DNA of 64,000 nt from Sulfurimonas sp. GTDB lineage: Bacteria; Campylobacterota; Campylobacteria; Campylobacterales; Sulfurimonadaceae. The translations under genes and the position numbers were made by a program. Of the stretch, positions 44,612 to 53,391 are shown piece after piece. Numbering within the stretch: position 1 is the first letter of the stretch; every line of letters starts with the position of its first letter. The notes beneath the pieces were generated by a model. The model saw only the letters and a program-made list of their open reading frames with translations. It was not told the DNA's origin and did not search any database. The stretch spans positions 59,868 to 123,867 of the forward strand of contig NZ_JAPHUF010000004.1 in the NCBI RefSeq assembly GCF_026196735.1, read 5' to 3'.

Positions 44612-46753
44612 ATGAAAAATAAGTATAAAGTCCTAACCCTTCTCTTTATACTTATCTTATTAACCATATCTTCTGCATATTTATACTTGCCAAACCATTT
44701 CCAATCATTAGATAACAGAGTACGAGACTTTTATTTTAAATATCGTGGTCCAGAAAAAGCAAGTGATGATATTATTATTGTAGATATAGATGAAAAAAGT
44801 ATTAAAGAACTTGGTCAGTGGCCTTGGGAAAGAGATAAGTTTGCTCAAATTTTAACAAACTTGACAAATAGCGGTGTCGGAATTATTGGTCTAGATATTG
44901 TTTTTGCAGAAGCAGATAAAACATCACCCTCTAAGTTTGCTAAAGATTGGGGTATTACCTCAACACATATGCCAGACTATGACATGATTCTTTCTCAAGC
45001 TATTGCTGATACTCCTACAATTTTAGGTTATATTTTTGATTTTGATACTAACGAATACAAAAACGATGCCCCGCAGATTCCTGCCATATTTATTGAAAAA
45101 AATAAAAGTACCTCAGAATTTTTTCCACATGCAAAAGGTGTGCTGACTAATCTTCCTGTTATTCAAAATGAAGGGTACTCAAGCGGCTTTATGAATAATA
45201 TTCCAGATGCTACTGGAATCATAAGAAGTGTCCCTTTAATGATAAAATATAATGAAATTATATACCCATCTCTTGCATTTGAGATGTATAGGATAGCTTC
45301 AAATTCTAAAAAAGTCACTGTTTCTTACAGTGATGCAGGAATTGAAAACATACAACTAGGCAAACAAAATATAGCAAGTGACAGATTTGGCAGATTGCAC
45401 CTCAACTTTAGAGGACCTTCTAAGAGTTACAAATATATTTCTGCGGTGGATGTACTTAACAATAAAATGTCAAAAGAAGAGATAGAGGGGAAGTTTATTC
45501 TTATTGGAACATCAGCTTACGGCTTAATGGACCTTCGTTCAACACCTATGGACGATGTGATTGCTGGTGTTGAGATACAGGCAAACCTCATTGACAATTT
45601 ACTCAACAATGACATGTTAATCAGACCATCATGGAGTGAGCTAGCAGATTTAAGCATGATAGTTATACTTTTATTTATAGTATTATTTTTATACTCAAGA
45701 CTCTCTTTTTTCAAGCTTTTTATTGTTTTTACAGCTTCTTTTATATCTTTGTTATTATTTAATTACTACTTGCTATTTTCACAGCACCTGATTTTAAACT
45801 CTATTTTTCCAATCATTACTATGATAGTTTCACTTATAACCGTTCTTGGTGTAAATTATATGTTTGAGTTTCGTCAAAAAGAGATGGTAAAAAACAGTTT
45901 TTCAAAAAAAGTATCTAAGCAGGTTATGGAAGACTTACTCTTACATTTAGATGACACAGATCTCACTTCTAAAGAGGTGCAAGCAACTGTTTACTTTTCG
46001 GACATAAGAGGCTTTACCTCAATATCTGAAGATTTAAAATCTCCAAAAAGAATTACTGATTTTTTAAATTTTTATATGAACGCTATGGTTGCAATAGTTG
46101 AAGAGAACCAAGGGACTATTGATAAATTCATCGGTGATGCTATTATGGCTTATTGGAATGCACCTTTAAAAATTGAAAATCATGCTGATAAAGCAGTTCA
46201 TACAGCACTAAAACAAATTGAGCAAAGAGATATACTAAACAAAACTATTAATAAAGATTTTGGTTTTGATGTTGACTATGGTATAGGAATAAATACAGGT
46301 GATGTTGTTGTAGGAGAAATTGGCTCGCATGGAAGATCTGACTATACAATTATAGGAGACTCTGTAAATCTTGCTTCTAGACTGGAAGGTCTTTGTAAGG
46401 AATATAAGGTCAGATTGGTTATTTCTGAATTTACAAAAGAAAAATTAACACTGCCATATGTTGTCCAACTCTTAGATATTGTAAGAGTTAAGGGCAAGAA
46501 TAAGCCCATCAAGATATATGAAGTCTTATCAATTGGAATGCCAACTCAAGAGAAGCAGTTAGAACTACAAAAATATAATGAAGCTTATGATTTGTATACA
46601 AATGCCAAGTTTAGAGAAGCTTATGAAACTTTCAAAAAGTTATATGAAGTTTACAAAAAGCCGTTATACGAAATGTACGCTAAAAGATGTGAAAATCTTT
46701 TAGACATAGGTTTAAAAAACTTTGATGGTGTTTTTGAGTTTACTACAAAATAA
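44612..46753 (+). CDS. CHASE2-domain class III adenylyl cyclase
   Basis: The 713-residue protein has an N-terminal membrane helix (about 8-26), a periplasmic CHASE2 domain (about 35-340; VDIDEKSIKELGQWPWERD, STPMDDVIAGVEIQANLIDNLL) and three further helices (about 345-415). A class III cyclase domain lies at about 455-620. Metal ligands are Asp464 and Asp509, adenine-selecting residues Lys505 and Asp577, and transition-state residues Asn586 and Arg590, so it should make cAMP, not cGMP. A helical tail resembling one or two TPRs ends the protein. It is the last gene of the operon behind the Slam-like and FecR genes. The extracellular signal is unknown. Confidence 0.93.
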   Translation: MKNKYKVLTLLFILILLTISSAYLYLPNHFQSLDNRVRDFYFKYRGPEKASDDIIIVDIDEKSIKELGQWPWERDKFAQILTNLTNSGVGIIGLDIVFAEADKTSPSKFAKDWGITSTHMPDYDMILSQAIADTPTILGYIFDFDTNEYKNDAPQIPAIFIEKNKSTSEFFPHAKGVLTNLPVIQNEGYSSGFMNNIPDATGIIRSVPLMIKYNEIIYPSLAFEMYRIASNSKKVTVSYSDAGIENIQLGKQNIASDRFGRLHLNFRGPSKSYKYISAVDVLNNKMSKEEIEGKFILIGTSAYGLMDLRSTPMDDVIAGVEIQANLIDNLLNNDMLIRPSWSELADLSMIVILLFIVLFLYSRLSFFKLFIVFTASFISLLLFNYYLLFSQHLILNSIFPIITMIVSLITVLGVNYMFEFRQKEMVKNSFSKKVSKQVMEDLLLHLDDTDLTSKEVQATVYFSDIRGFTSISEDLKSPKRITDFLNFYMNAMVAIVEENQGTIDKFIGDAIMAYWNAPLKIENHADKAVHTALKQIEQRDILNKTINKDFGFDVDYGIGINTGDVVVGEIGSHGRSDYTIIGDSVNLASRLEGLCKEYKVRLVISEFTKEKLTLPYVVQLLDIVRVKGKNKPIKIYEVLSIGMPTQEKQLELQKYNEAYDLYTNAKFREAYETFKKLYEVYKKPLYEMYAKRCENLLDIGLKNFDGVFEFTTK

Positions 46754-46824
46754 AATAACTACTAATTTCATGATAACTCCTGTATAATTCTGAATAATTA
46801 TATAATTTAAAGGATTTTACTTAC

Positions 46825-47550
46825 ATGTTAAAAATACTGTTCTCTCCGGCAGAGGGTAAAAAGAGCGGCGGGGATGAATCTGCCAAAGAATTACTTGGTT
46901 CTAATAGTGCGAGAGAAAATATACTAAATACATATAACTCTATTGTGCAAAACGGCAACGAAGATGAGATAAAAAAGCTATTTGGATTTAAAAAGTTTAG
47001 CGATTGTGAGCCATATATAAATGATATATTTAATTCGCCTCTTATGTGTGCGGTTGAAAGATACCAAGGCGTTGCGTATGAGTATCTAAAGTTTGACTCA
47101 CTTGATGAAAAAGCCAAAGAGTACATAAAATCAAATACTATAATTTTTTCAAATCTTTATGGTCCAATACTGGGCGGGGACCCTATTGCTAACTATAAAG
47201 TAAAACAGGGAAATGATATTGGTGAAATAATCCCTGATAAATTTTATAAAGATAGATTTTCATATCAGCTTGATTTGTATCTTAGAGGGAGCGACATCTT
47301 AGATCTTCGTGCAGGCTATTATGATAAATTTTACAAAGTGACAAAGCCTTACACTACTCTAAAGTTTTTAAAAGATGGTAAAACTGTCAGTCATTGGGCA
47401 AAAGCTTACAGAGGTTTGGTTTTAAAAGCAGCAGCTCTAAACAACATCACCTCAATGGAAGAGTTTATGTCACTCGAAATGGAGGGTTTAAATGTTGCCG
47501 AGATAAAAGTAATCAAGAATAAGACCGAGATTATCTACAATATAGTTTAA
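46825..47550 (+). CDS. yaaA: YaaA-family peroxide stress protein
   Basis: The 241-residue protein begins with the family opening ILFSPAEGKKSGG and continues with SPLMCAVERYQGVAYEYL, FSNLYGPILGGDPIANYKVKQG and the C-terminal SHWAKAYRG. In Escherichia coli YaaA limits free iron and protects DNA and protein during hydrogen peroxide stress. An AAGGA site and an upstream TATAAT box give it its own promoter. It stands alone after the cyclase operon and converges with a membrane-protein gene three bases away. Confidence 0.87.
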   Translation: MLKILFSPAEGKKSGGDESAKELLGSNSARENILNTYNSIVQNGNEDEIKKLFGFKKFSDCEPYINDIFNSPLMCAVERYQGVAYEYLKFDSLDEKAKEYIKSNTIIFSNLYGPILGGDPIANYKVKQGNDIGEIIPDKFYKDRFSYQLDLYLRGSDILDLRAGYYDKFYKVTKPYTTLKFLKDGKTVSHWAKAYRGLVLKAAALNNITSMEEFMSLEMEGLNVAEIKVIKNKTEIIYNIV

Positions 47551-47553
47551 GGT

Positions 47554-47916
47554 TTAAAAACCCTTTACAAGACCGTAGCGCTCTCGAAGTGTTTTAGTAT
47601 AAAATACAAACCCAGATGAAAGTGTAAAAAGAATCACACCGCCAAGTATAATGGCCATTCTTGTCCAAGCATGCCCTATATGTTCTCTTATATTAATAAG
47701 ATTTAGCACCGTATCAACCCAAACAAATGCTGCTACAACTAATGCAAGCTGTAAGATACGAACAACAATCTTGCTTTTAATAAATAAAAGAAACGGAAGC
47801 ATGAGACAAATAGCTACTTCTACCATATTGGCATATCTCAAATAATGGGCACTGAGTATTAACATACTCAAAACAATAGGTAAAAGTTGTAAAAATACAA
47901 TCAGTTTTTGTTTCAA
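47554..47916 (-). CDS. Small membrane protein, function unknown
   Basis: I do not recognise this 120-residue protein. It has about four hydrophobic helices (near 5-23, 30-45, 50-70 and 87-106) with short basic loops, fitting an inner-membrane protein. It ends three bases from yaaA, which is convergent, and begins with an ATG preceded by GAGGAG. Codon use is like the surroundings. Confidence 0.65.
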   Translation of the reverse strand: MKQKLIVFLQLLPIVLSMLILSAHYLRYANMVEVAICLMLPFLLFIKSKIVVRILQLALVVAAFVWVDTVLNLINIREHIGHAWTRMAIILGGVILFTLSSGFVFYTKTLRERYGLVKGF

Positions 47917-48033
47917 AATAGACTCCTCTTCAGAATGAAAAATATTTTAGCATTCTACAATCTCATTTTAAAGCTTATACTGACCTATATCAAGATTTAT
48001 TATATTTAATTATATTAAGCAGCAAGAGAGAAC

Positions 48034-48396
48034 TCACTCAGGACATATAAATTTGATAGTTACTTTTTTAATATTATCGTTAAAATCATTTCCATTAGGG
48101 TTTGAGAAGGATACAGTAGTACTCTCTTGGCTGTTTTCATCTACTATTTCATACTTTCCATTACACTCTGCATACATTTGGTAATAGGCATCTTTTTTTC
48201 TTGCATCTATAATAGCAGCATCCCCTGACTCTATATAGCTTACATATCCATAGTCTTCTTCTGTTACTACGGGCACTTCAACTGGTACTGTTTCAGCAAC
48301 TTTTTCCTCACCCCATGGCCAGTACTCTGTTACAGTGCTGCAGCCGGAAAATATAATTGTTAGTATCATCGCTTGAAATATTATAAATTTCATCAT
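48034..48396 (-). CDS. Small lipoprotein, function unknown
   Basis: This 120-residue protein has a lipoprotein signal peptide with lipobox IFSGC, so Cys is at about position 19. The mature part begins STVTEYWPWGEEK. The remainder is an acidic, Val/Glu-rich segment and a small domain containing CNGKYEI and ending IKFICPE, with two Cys that may pair. I know no family name. It stands alone between genes of opposite direction. Confidence 0.65.
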   Translation of the reverse strand: MMKFIIFQAMILTIIFSGCSTVTEYWPWGEEKVAETVPVEVPVVTEEDYGYVSYIESGDAAIIDARKKDAYYQMYAECNGKYEIVDENSQESTTVSFSNPNGNDFNDNIKKVTIKFICPE

Positions 48397-48508
48397 TTCT
48401 CCAAAATTTTTCTAAAAAGATTATATCACAAATCATAATATAATGATTTCCAAGCTATATAGTGTAAAAATAGTGTAAAATTCTATATATAAAACTAAAA
48501 GGCTTAGC

Positions 48509-49258
48509 TTGCAAGATTCACAAGAGTACTTAGATAAAAAAGCATATTTTGAGAAAATAATAACTCTGTATGGTAGAAATGTTGTAATAGAAGTCTTACA
48601 AGATGACACAATTGAGGTTCATAAACTTCACATGTCAAACTCAAACCAGACTGACGGTGCTGTAAAAACAATCCTGTCACTTGCTAAAAAAAGAGCTATT
48701 GAAGTGACTTATCACGATAAAAATGCACTAAGCCGCATAAGCAAAAATGCAAAGCAAGACCAAGGTGTGGCCATTGACATCATCGCAAACTCTTACCAAA
48801 GTGCAAAAGAGATAAAAAATATGAAAAGCTTCAGGCTTATTGCTCTTGATGGAATCCAAAACCCTCAAAACCTTGGGATGATTATCCGCTCATGTGCTGC
48901 AGCAAGTGTAGACGGCATAATACTTCCTAAAAAGAGTTCTGCAAAAATTTCTCCACTTGTTATAAAAGCAAGTGCCGGAACACTTTTTAAACTTCCTATT
49001 TATTACTGTAACACTCTTGATGAAGTTCTGCCAAACCTAAAAGATACAAAAATATACTCTCTGTCTTCACATGCAAAAACTAGTATATATGATGTAAAAC
49101 CAAGCGAGAAGTCGATATTTGTTCTAGGAAATGAAAGTGATGGAGTCTCTAGCGAAGTTGAAAAACTTTGTAATGATTCTATAGCTATACCTATGAATAG
49201 GGGTGTTGAGTCTTTAAATGTTGCAGTGACTGCTTCACTTATAGCTTTTATGCAATAG
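48509..49258 (+). CDS. TrmH/SpoU-family rRNA 2'-O-methyltransferase (RlmB-like)
   Basis: The 249-residue protein has an N-terminal substrate-binding part and a SPOUT methyltransferase domain. The three family motifs are visible: DGIQNPQNLGMIIRSCAAA, then FVLGNESDGVS, and IPMNRGVESLNVAVTASL. These bind SAM in the knot and methylate a ribose in rRNA or tRNA. RlmB (23S Gm2251) is the best guess; other TrmH enzymes share the same motifs. The start is TTG with AAGG seven to ten bases ahead. It converges with a thioredoxin gene. Confidence 0.85.
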   Translation: MQDSQEYLDKKAYFEKIITLYGRNVVIEVLQDDTIEVHKLHMSNSNQTDGAVKTILSLAKKRAIEVTYHDKNALSRISKNAKQDQGVAIDIIANSYQSAKEIKNMKSFRLIALDGIQNPQNLGMIIRSCAAASVDGIILPKKSSAKISPLVIKASAGTLFKLPIYYCNTLDEVLPNLKDTKIYSLSSHAKTSIYDVKPSEKSIFVLGNESDGVSSEVEKLCNDSIAIPMNRGVESLNVAVTASLIAFMQ

Positions 49259-49579
49259 TTATGAAGTCATAATGTCGTAAGGGCGTTTAATCTCTCTTAT
49301 GACCTCATCAACACTCATATTACGAGATTTTCTCAAAAATTCTTTGCCATCTAAAAATACTAAAGCTGTTGGTATTGCATAAACATTAAAATGCGGTGCA
49401 ATATCTTCGTGAACTGATATATCAACACTAACTATCTCAAACTCTTTAAAGTTAGCATTGAGAGCTTCAAGCAGCTTAGGTTTGAGTGCATGGCACACAT
49501 TACATGTAGGTGCTGAGAAGTAAACCATCACAGCAATATTTTGCTCTATAATTTTATTAATATCTTCAATTGTTTGCAT
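49259..49579 (-). CDS. Thioredoxin-like protein with CNVC active site
   Basis: The protein (106 residues from the ATG at 49579) has the thioredoxin fold: MVYFSAPTCNVCHALKP with the active pair Cys26 and Cys29, and a cis-proline motif AIPTALVFLDGK. The centre CNVC differs from the CGPC of true thioredoxin, so its redox potential and partners will differ. No signal peptide is seen, so it is cytoplasmic. The ORF can be extended three codons to a TTG. The start region borders an inverted-repeat element. Confidence 0.85.
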   Translation of the reverse strand: MQTIEDINKIIEQNIAVMVYFSAPTCNVCHALKPKLLEALNANFKEFEIVSVDISVHEDIAPHFNVYAIPTALVFLDGKEFLRKSRNMSVDEVIREIKRPYDIMTS

Positions 49580-49581
49580 CA

Positions 49582-49845
49582 GTACCAAATCTCACTAGCT
49601 ATCTTTATTTTAAATAGAAGATAAGTAATTAGCTATAAGGCAAAGTTTTACAGGACTAACTAGTTAATCCAAGAAGCTTTAACGCAGTAGATGATTACTT
49701 ATCTTTTACCCTAAAGGGCGAGCATATTGTATCATATTGCTTCGTTAAAAATCCTTGAAGCTACAGGTAGCAACTGCAAATTTTTGCCTAGCTCTACAAT
49801 ACAATATGCTCGTTTAACATCTGGATAACTAGTGAGATTTGGTAC
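49582..49845. repeat. 264-bp inverted-repeat element (MITE-like)
   Basis: The ends 49582-49598 and 49829-49845 are a perfect 17-bp inverted repeat; with one mismatch it extends to 22 bp. Inside are two more inverted pairs: AAGATAAGTAAT with ATTACTTATCTT, and GAGCATATTGTA with TACAATATGCTC. There is also a small GCTAC/GTAGC hairpin. It holds no gene. Its right half shares blocks with the element at 11659-11762. No target-site duplication was seen at the ends. It could be a small non-autonomous transposon or a structured RNA. Confidence 0.6.
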
Positions 49846-49855
49846 AAAATTATAT

Positions 49856-49861
49856 TATAAT
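49856..49861 (+). promoter_or_regulatory. -10 box six bases before the AEC transporter start
   Basis: TATAAT at 49856-49861 is followed by six bases and the ATG at 49868. No ribosome site is present. The promoter lies immediately outside the right end of the inverted-repeat element. Confidence 0.5.
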
Positions 49862-49867
49862 ACAGCT

Positions 49868-50776
49868 ATGAGTTCAATTATATTTTCAATTTTAGGTATC
49901 TATGTCTTTATACTTTTGGGTTATGTAGCCAAGAAAAGTTTCAAAGATGATATTGATGACAAAACTATAACCCTGATAAATGTTTACTTTTTACAAGTCT
50001 TTTTAACATTTTGGGGGCTTTTGGTTCGTCCTGTAGATATTACACTGATTTTTGCACCATCTATCTACCTTGTTATAGTAGTTTTGATTTTAATTATCTC
50101 AGCCGTAGTAGCCAAAAAACTTTTTAAAAACCAAAAAGAGTACTCCATTGCTGCAGTAGCAGCTATCATCGGCAATACCGGAAACCTTGGAATTCCACTC
50201 GGTATTGCCATCTTTGGAGAAGAGTCTATCCCGTACACGACCGTTATAAACCTTGTAAATGTGTTTATCGTCTTTACAGTTGGTGTCTACTACTATTCTC
50301 GCGGCAGTTTTGATGTTAAAACATCTCTTAAAAACATAGTAAAACTTCCAATACTTTGGGCAGCCGCTTTTGCGATTATACTTAGTGTAAATGATTATAA
50401 ACCTAGTGAAGTGGTTATGAATACACTAATGATGGGTGCATATGCATCTATGACTATGCAGCTTTTTTTGTTTGGTCTTTATCTTTACGGAGTACAAATT
50501 AAAGAGATTAGCAAATCTTTAGTAATTTGGGTTTTATCATTTAAATTTTTGATTTTACCTCTTGTGGCATTTTTGGTACTTTACAATATTAAACTTGATT
50601 CGATGATAAAAGGGATAATATTTATAGAACTAATGATGCCACTAGCCATTGCAAATGTAAACTTTGCTTCGCTTTATGACTGTCAGCCTAAAGTAGTAAC
50701 AGCGCTGGTGTTTATATCATCACTTGTTTTTTTAGGGGCAATATTTTTAGGTGTAAAGGTTTTAGCATTTCTGTGA
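49868..50776 (+). CDS. AEC-family (auxin efflux carrier-like) transporter
   Basis: The protein (302 residues) is an inner-membrane carrier with about ten helices in two halves. The conserved ISAV...AVAAIIGNTGNLGIPLGIAIFGEE segment marks the AEC/BASS-like fold. Bacterial members export or import small organic acids such as malate; the substrate here is unknown. I choose the ATG at 49868 over the upstream in-frame start at 49832, because the -10 box at 49856-49861 lies between them. Its stop overlaps the GTG start of the next gene. Confidence 0.82.
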   Translation: MSSIIFSILGIYVFILLGYVAKKSFKDDIDDKTITLINVYFLQVFLTFWGLLVRPVDITLIFAPSIYLVIVVLILIISAVVAKKLFKNQKEYSIAAVAAIIGNTGNLGIPLGIAIFGEESIPYTTVINLVNVFIVFTVGVYYYSRGSFDVKTSLKNIVKLPILWAAAFAIILSVNDYKPSEVVMNTLMMGAYASMTMQLFLFGLYLYGVQIKEISKSLVIWVLSFKFLILPLVAFLVLYNIKLDSMIKGIIFIELMMPLAIANVNFASLYDCQPKVVTALVFISSLVFLGAIFLGVKVLAFL

Positions 50777-51462
50777 ATAAAATATACAAAATATATCGGC
50801 TACTTTATAAAACCTATGGTCCGCAGGGTTGGTGGCCTTTTATAAACTTACAAAAAAGCTATCATCCTTTAGACTACTCTTTTCCAAGAAACTCCGATGA
50901 GATATTTGAAGTATGTCTAGGTTCAATCCTTACTCAAAACACAACTTTTATATCAGTTGTAAAATCACTAAATAATCTACATGTCAAAGAAGCACTAAAT
51001 CTAAATACAATAGAGTCTATGGATATAGATGAGCTAAAAACAGCAATCAGACCATCGGGTTATCACAATCAAAAAGCCAGATATATTTTAGAGTTTATCA
51101 AGTTTTACAGAAGTTTAGACGGTGCGATTCCTACAAGAGAGGCGCTTTTACATGTAGTAGGCATCGGCCCTGAGACAGCTGACTCCATTCTACTTTATGG
51201 CTACAATCAATGTGAATTTAAAGTAGATGCTTATACGCAACGATTGTTGCTAACACTAGGGCTCATAGATGAAAAAGCAAAGTATCATGATATAAAATAT
51301 TTAATGGAAGATTCTTTAAAAGAGTGCATAAAAGATGAAAAAGAGCTACTAATAACTTATCAAGAGTTTCATGCTCTCATCGTAAACCATGCAAAAAAAT
51401 TCTACTCAAAAAAACCCTATGGCGAAAGATGTTTCTTAGAAGAAGTGCAGAGTTCGTTATAA
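50773..51462 (+). CDS. HhH-GPD base-excision DNA glycosylase, MagIII type
   Basis: The 229-residue protein belongs to the endonuclease III superfamily. It has a helix-hairpin-helix (LLHVVGIGPETADSILLYGYN) and the catalytic Asp in FKVDAYTQR. It lacks the four-Cys iron-sulfur motif at the C-terminus. The opening KTYGPQGWWPFI is like MagIII of Helicobacter pylori, which removes 3-methyladenine. The Lys of true endonuclease III (lyase activity) is not evident before GIG. The GTG start overlaps the upstream stop as GTGA, so the pair is translationally coupled. Confidence 0.87.
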   Translation: MNKIYKIYRLLYKTYGPQGWWPFINLQKSYHPLDYSFPRNSDEIFEVCLGSILTQNTTFISVVKSLNNLHVKEALNLNTIESMDIDELKTAIRPSGYHNQKARYILEFIKFYRSLDGAIPTREALLHVVGIGPETADSILLYGYNQCEFKVDAYTQRLLLTLGLIDEKAKYHDIKYLMEDSLKECIKDEKELLITYQEFHALIVNHAKKFYSKKPYGERCFLEEVQSSL

Positions 51463-51614
51463 GCGAGTTTACGAATCCAGTCGTTAAATTTGATATCATT
51501 TTTTATGCAGTAATTTGCAAAATCTTTTAGCTCAGACGGAGTTAACATCAACTCCACTTCTACAAGTTTTTGGTTTTCTTTGATTAATGTTTCTATAGTT
51601 TTATAATCTTTCAT
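51417..51614 (-). CDS. Small protein resembling a ribbon-helix-helix fold, function unknown
   Basis: This 65-residue frame (from the ATG at 51614) reads VEVELMLTPSELKDFANYCIKND and then FNDWIRKLAYNELC. A short strand followed by two helices is the general pattern of ribbon-helix-helix DNA-binding proteins; this is a pattern match only. It overlaps the end of the glycosylase gene by 46 bases on the other strand. No toxin partner is adjacent. The ribosome site is weak. Confidence 0.45.
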   Translation of the reverse strand: MKDYKTIETLIKENQKLVEVELMLTPSELKDFANYCIKNDIKFNDWIRKLAYNELCTSSKKHLSP

Positions 51615-51769
51615 GATGAACAACTTAGTTTAATATTTTTAGCTTCCATTGGAGCTGATTTAAATGCGGTGCTAGTGTTTTATCATCTAAAATATTAAAT
51701 AGAGCTACAATAATATAATAAACTTTTTTTTAGAGCTACAATTAAGCATGGTTAATTTAAACTTATTGA

Positions 51770-53323
51770 ATGAATAAATCACTTCAAATAGTTTATGAGT
51801 ACCACGAGACAACAAAACATACACAAAAGCGCTATGCTCGTTCACTTGGGTATATGGACTGGAGCACTCAGCCCGATCCCTTTAGAACTTACAATGGAGC
51901 TCAAACTATAAAGCTTCCTTTAGCAATAGACAACACAACTCCACCATATCATATGCTAGATGATGAATTGCCATCTGCTCCGCTTGTAAGGGAGTCTATA
52001 TCTCAGCTTTTACAGTTTTCTATGGGAATTGCTGCATGGAAGGAATCAGGCGGAACTTCTTGGGCAGTAAGATGTAACGCTTCAAGCGGAAATCTTCATC
52101 CTACGGAGAGTTATGTAATCTTGCCTCCCATTTTAAAAGAACAAGGCAATTCTACATGTATATATCATTACAGACCAAAAGAGCATGCTTTAGAAAAATT
52201 AGCAGATTTTGAGACAGAATTTTGGAACACTCTGCCGGAAAAAAGTTTTATTATCGGGCTTTCTAGCATTACCTGGCGTGAAGTTTGGAAATATGGAGAA
52301 CGGGCATTTCGCTACACTCAACTCGATGCAGGTCATGCCTGGCAAGCTTTTGTAGTATCGGCAAAGATGCTGGGATGGAAACTAACACGATTAGACTCCC
52401 TTAGCGATGATGACATGTCAACTCTTTTAGGTCTTGGACAAAAAGATAGATTTTTTGAGAGTGAGAATCCTGACATGTTGTTTGTAGTATCTCATGAGGG
52501 AGTTGACTCTTGTTTAAATATTGACGCTCTTTTAGAGGCTATTCCTTTAAAATTTGAAGGTATTGCAAACAGATTAAGTTCTAGTATGCAAAATTGGGAT
52601 ATCATCCCAGCCATAGAAAATGCAACTAAAGAGCTTGAAATACCCCAAAAAACTCACACACAAAGTATAGTAAAAAAACATCCTACAAAAGAGTCCAAAG
52701 ATGTTGTACTAAACAGACGAAGCGTACATGTCATGCAAAACGACATGTCAAAAATCACTAAAGTAGAGTTTCACAACATGTTAAAAAGTGTAGTTCTCTC
52801 TCAAGACTCCAAAGAAAACTCAGCTCATTTTGCGATATTTGTACATCAAGTGGAGGATTATGAAAAAGGTCTGTATATTTTAATACGAAATGAAAGAGAT
52901 AAAGATGCTTTAAAAGAGCAGATGCGAGATACATTTGAGTGGAGCCAAACAGAGCTAGAGAACCTTTATCTTTTGGAATCAAAAGACTTTAGAGTTACTT
53001 CAAAAGCTATAAGCTGCTCTCAAAATATTGCAAGTGATGGAGCTTTTAGTCTGGGAATGCTTTGTAATTTTTCACAGCAGCTGCAAGAGCATGGCGCTCA
53101 CAGATACAAAGAACTTTACTGGGAGTGTGGAGCCATAGGTCAACAACTATATCTTGAAGCTACATCAATGGGACTCTCAGGAACAGGAATAGGATGTTTT
53201 TTAGATGATGATATGCACAAAGTTTTAGGACTTCAAGATAATCGCTTTACGGTTCTTTACCATTTTACGGTTGGTCGCGGTTATGTAGATAGCAGGATTT
53301 TGACTAAGCCAACATATAATTAA
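51770..53323 (+). CDS. SagB-type nitroreductase/dehydrogenase, two-domain form
   Basis: The 517-residue protein contains two tandem nitroreductase-fold halves. The N-terminal half has SSGNLHPTESYVI and RAFRYTQLDAGHAWQAFVVSAKMLGW. The C-terminal half has VLNRRSVHVMQNDMSK, then ECGAIGQQLYLEATSMGLSGTGIGCFLDD. SagB/ThcOx enzymes bind FMN and oxidise thiazolines or oxazolines in modified peptides. Stand-alone members like this one, with no YcaO or precursor peptide gene nearby, have unknown substrates. The promoter is probably the AATATAATAAAC region about 55 bases upstream. Confidence 0.82.
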   Translation: MNKSLQIVYEYHETTKHTQKRYARSLGYMDWSTQPDPFRTYNGAQTIKLPLAIDNTTPPYHMLDDELPSAPLVRESISQLLQFSMGIAAWKESGGTSWAVRCNASSGNLHPTESYVILPPILKEQGNSTCIYHYRPKEHALEKLADFETEFWNTLPEKSFIIGLSSITWREVWKYGERAFRYTQLDAGHAWQAFVVSAKMLGWKLTRLDSLSDDDMSTLLGLGQKDRFFESENPDMLFVVSHEGVDSCLNIDALLEAIPLKFEGIANRLSSSMQNWDIIPAIENATKELEIPQKTHTQSIVKKHPTKESKDVVLNRRSVHVMQNDMSKITKVEFHNMLKSVVLSQDSKENSAHFAIFVHQVEDYEKGLYILIRNERDKDALKEQMRDTFEWSQTELENLYLLESKDFRVTSKAISCSQNIASDGAFSLGMLCNFSQQLQEHGAHRYKELYWECGAIGQQLYLEATSMGLSGTGIGCFLDDDMHKVLGLQDNRFTVLYHFTVGRGYVDSRILTKPTYN

Positions 53324-53391
53324 TGACAATTACCTTTGAAATTTTTAGAAGTAAACAGCCAATAGTGTAAAATTCTTTAAAAAGGATTAAC

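Noticed and set aside
49582..49845. CRISPR array or tRNA-like gene
   Set aside because: The repeats are inverted and nested, not direct and regularly spaced, and no cloverleaf can be drawn.
49832..49867. Upstream extension of the AEC transporter
   Set aside because: The extension (MRFGTKLYYNTA) is translated repeat-element and promoter sequence and has no family match.
51770..53323. RiPP biosynthesis cluster
   Set aside because: No YcaO, cyclodehydratase, transporter or precursor peptide gene is found near the SagB-type gene.
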